A DNA stretch of 64,000 nucleotides from Tillus elongatus (taxonomy: Eukaryota > Arthropoda > Insecta > Coleoptera > Cleridae): positions 62,669,968 through 62,733,967 of the forward strand of contig OZ023269.1 of NCBI GenBank assembly GCA_964006375.1, given 5' to 3'. Shown here in pieces: positions 62,815 to 64,000 of this stretch. Both the position numbers and the translations under genes were made by a program. How positions within the stretch are numbered: the first letter of the stretch is position 1; every line of letters starts with the position of its first letter. Under the pieces are notes generated by a model. The model was not told where the DNA came from and did no database searches. It saw only the letters and a program-made list of their open reading frames with translations.

Positions 62815-63425
62815 AAAGTTTAATGCAAATCATAATAAACTTTATACATTCAACCAAATTTAATGCAAAGCATTCAAACATCAACCAAACAGAAAGTTAA
62901 ACGTAACAGGCTTTAATTAAACATGAACGAAACCTAATGCAAAGCGTAACAATCTTTAAACATGCAATCAAATTTAATGCAAAGCGTAACAAGCTTTAAA
63001 CATTGATCAAACATAGTGCAAAGCGTAAACATCCGTTTAAACATGCGTTTAAACATCCACTCAAATTTAATGCAAAGCCTAACAAGCTTTAAACATTAAC
63101 TAAATATGATGCAAAGCGTAACAAGCTTTAACCATCCAATCAAATTTAATGCAAAGCGTAACAAGCTTTAAACATTAACCAAACATAGTGCAAAGCGCAA
63201 CCAGATTTATACATCCGATCAAATTTAATACATAGCGTAGCAAGGTTTAAACATTAACATGATGCAAAGCGTAACAAGATTTATGCATCCAATCAAATTT
63301 AATGCAAAGCGTAACAAGCTTTAAACATTAACCAAACATGATGCAAAGCGTAACAAGCTTTAAACATCCAATCGAATTTAATGCAAAGCGTAACAAGCTT
63401 TAAACATTAACCAAACATTATAAAA
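62815..63425. repeat. ~38-bp satellite, copy 2
   Basis: Same two alternating unit forms as 48405-48985, with about one additional unit near 63320-63360. Confidence 0.9.
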
Positions 63426-63480
63426 ATGAGTAAATATATTCGAGATAAAAATATTCTAACACGGCCATTTGCCGTAAGAC

Positions 63481-64000
63481 CTACCCGAATTCACTTTCCA
63501 TTAAATCAAGAAGTTCCATCATGTCCATTGAAAGTGGCCAGTTATCCTGCCAGATTGTCACCTGCTCTTTGCCTACTTTAGTAATCAAGGACTTTCCTAC
63601 TTTTCTGAGTTCAAAGCGACCCTCTGGATATGTACTCATGATTTCGTATGGCCCTTGAAACTCGCATTTAAATTTGCCTTGATGCATACGGTCATTTTGG
63701 TACATGGGTACAAAATCGCCAACGTGAACAGTGTTGAGACGCTTTTGATTGGCTCTAAGACGGGTGTGGACAGATGCCTCAAGGTCATCTCTGACTCTGT
63801 TAGGGTCTAATTGCATATTGCGTATAGGCTGCAGCCTATAAATGACTTGCAAGTCATTTGTGATATTTCAAGGCAAAGATTGAATGAGTGATGAGTGGTG
63901 TCGCGTCGTCTTTACCAATCAAAGCTCTCAGCGGAGTGACACCAGTTGTTTTTTGAATTGTATTTAATACGAGTTGAGTTTTCCACAAACTGCTCACCCA
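63481..64000 (-). pseudogene. pol: Gypsy integrase end, block C copy 2
   Basis: The 123-codon ORF (63852-63481) equals that at 49030-49401 except for one Leu-to-Phe change (GKFKCEFQGPYEI). Decayed core sequence continues past the window edge. Confidence 0.75.

Overview
The window is repeat-dense, AT-rich nuclear DNA from an invertebrate animal, probably an arthropod. The evidence is long (AT)n microsatellites, Ty3/gypsy LTR retrotransposons (one with a tRNA-Leu-type primer site), APE-type LINE fragments, and remnants of Polinton-like elements whose proteins resemble families common in insect genomes. The species cannot be named from the sequence. I find no ordinary host gene, rRNA or functional tRNA. 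Nearly every coding trace belongs to a mobile or virus-derived element, and nearly all of these are broken.

Layout. (1) 1-5040: a decayed virus-like element with fragments of a protein-primed-type DNA polymerase B N-terminus, a double-jelly-roll-like capsid protein, a coiled-coil fibre-like protein and a DUF8207-like protein, plus a piece of gypsy integrase. (2) 6971-14465: a 7.5-kb Polinton-type element with a perfect 6-bp target-site duplication (AACAAA), AG...CT ends and inverted repeats longer than 1.1 kb. It holds two head-to-head polymerase fragments around a long hairpin, and an array of 218-bp units that is expanded in one arm only. (3) 14742-17895: a decayed gypsy element. (4) 19785-20645: a decayed LINE reverse transcriptase. 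(5) 21485-23620: a large palindrome with two divergent copies of one gene start, followed by an inverted array of ~330-bp units.

(6) From 24542 onward the sequence is built from duplicated blocks A-B-C. Copy 1 runs 24542-49905 and copy 2 runs 50914-64000 (window edge), joined through a LINE fragment cut off in its endonuclease domain. Block A carries a second set of virus-like pseudogenes (zinc-finger protein, polymerase N-terminus, an unidentified gene). Block B carries a decayed gypsy element (gypsy-2). Block C carries a Gly-rich ORF, a ~38-bp satellite and a gypsy integrase fragment. In copy 1 a nearly intact gypsy-1 (29382-35943; 798-bp LTRs, 4-bp target duplication GTAT) sits at the A/B boundary, and copy 2 preserves the empty site. 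A later 6.2-kb tandem duplication repeated the 3' half of gypsy-1 together with block B.

The order of events that fits is: A-B-C duplicated, gypsy-1 inserted in copy 1, then a 6.2-kb tandem duplication, then AT-tract-associated deletion. Because copies differ by only a few percent, uncollapsed haplotypes or an assembly error is a serious alternative for the large duplications. All identities are by eye, and family names come from recognised motifs, not searches.
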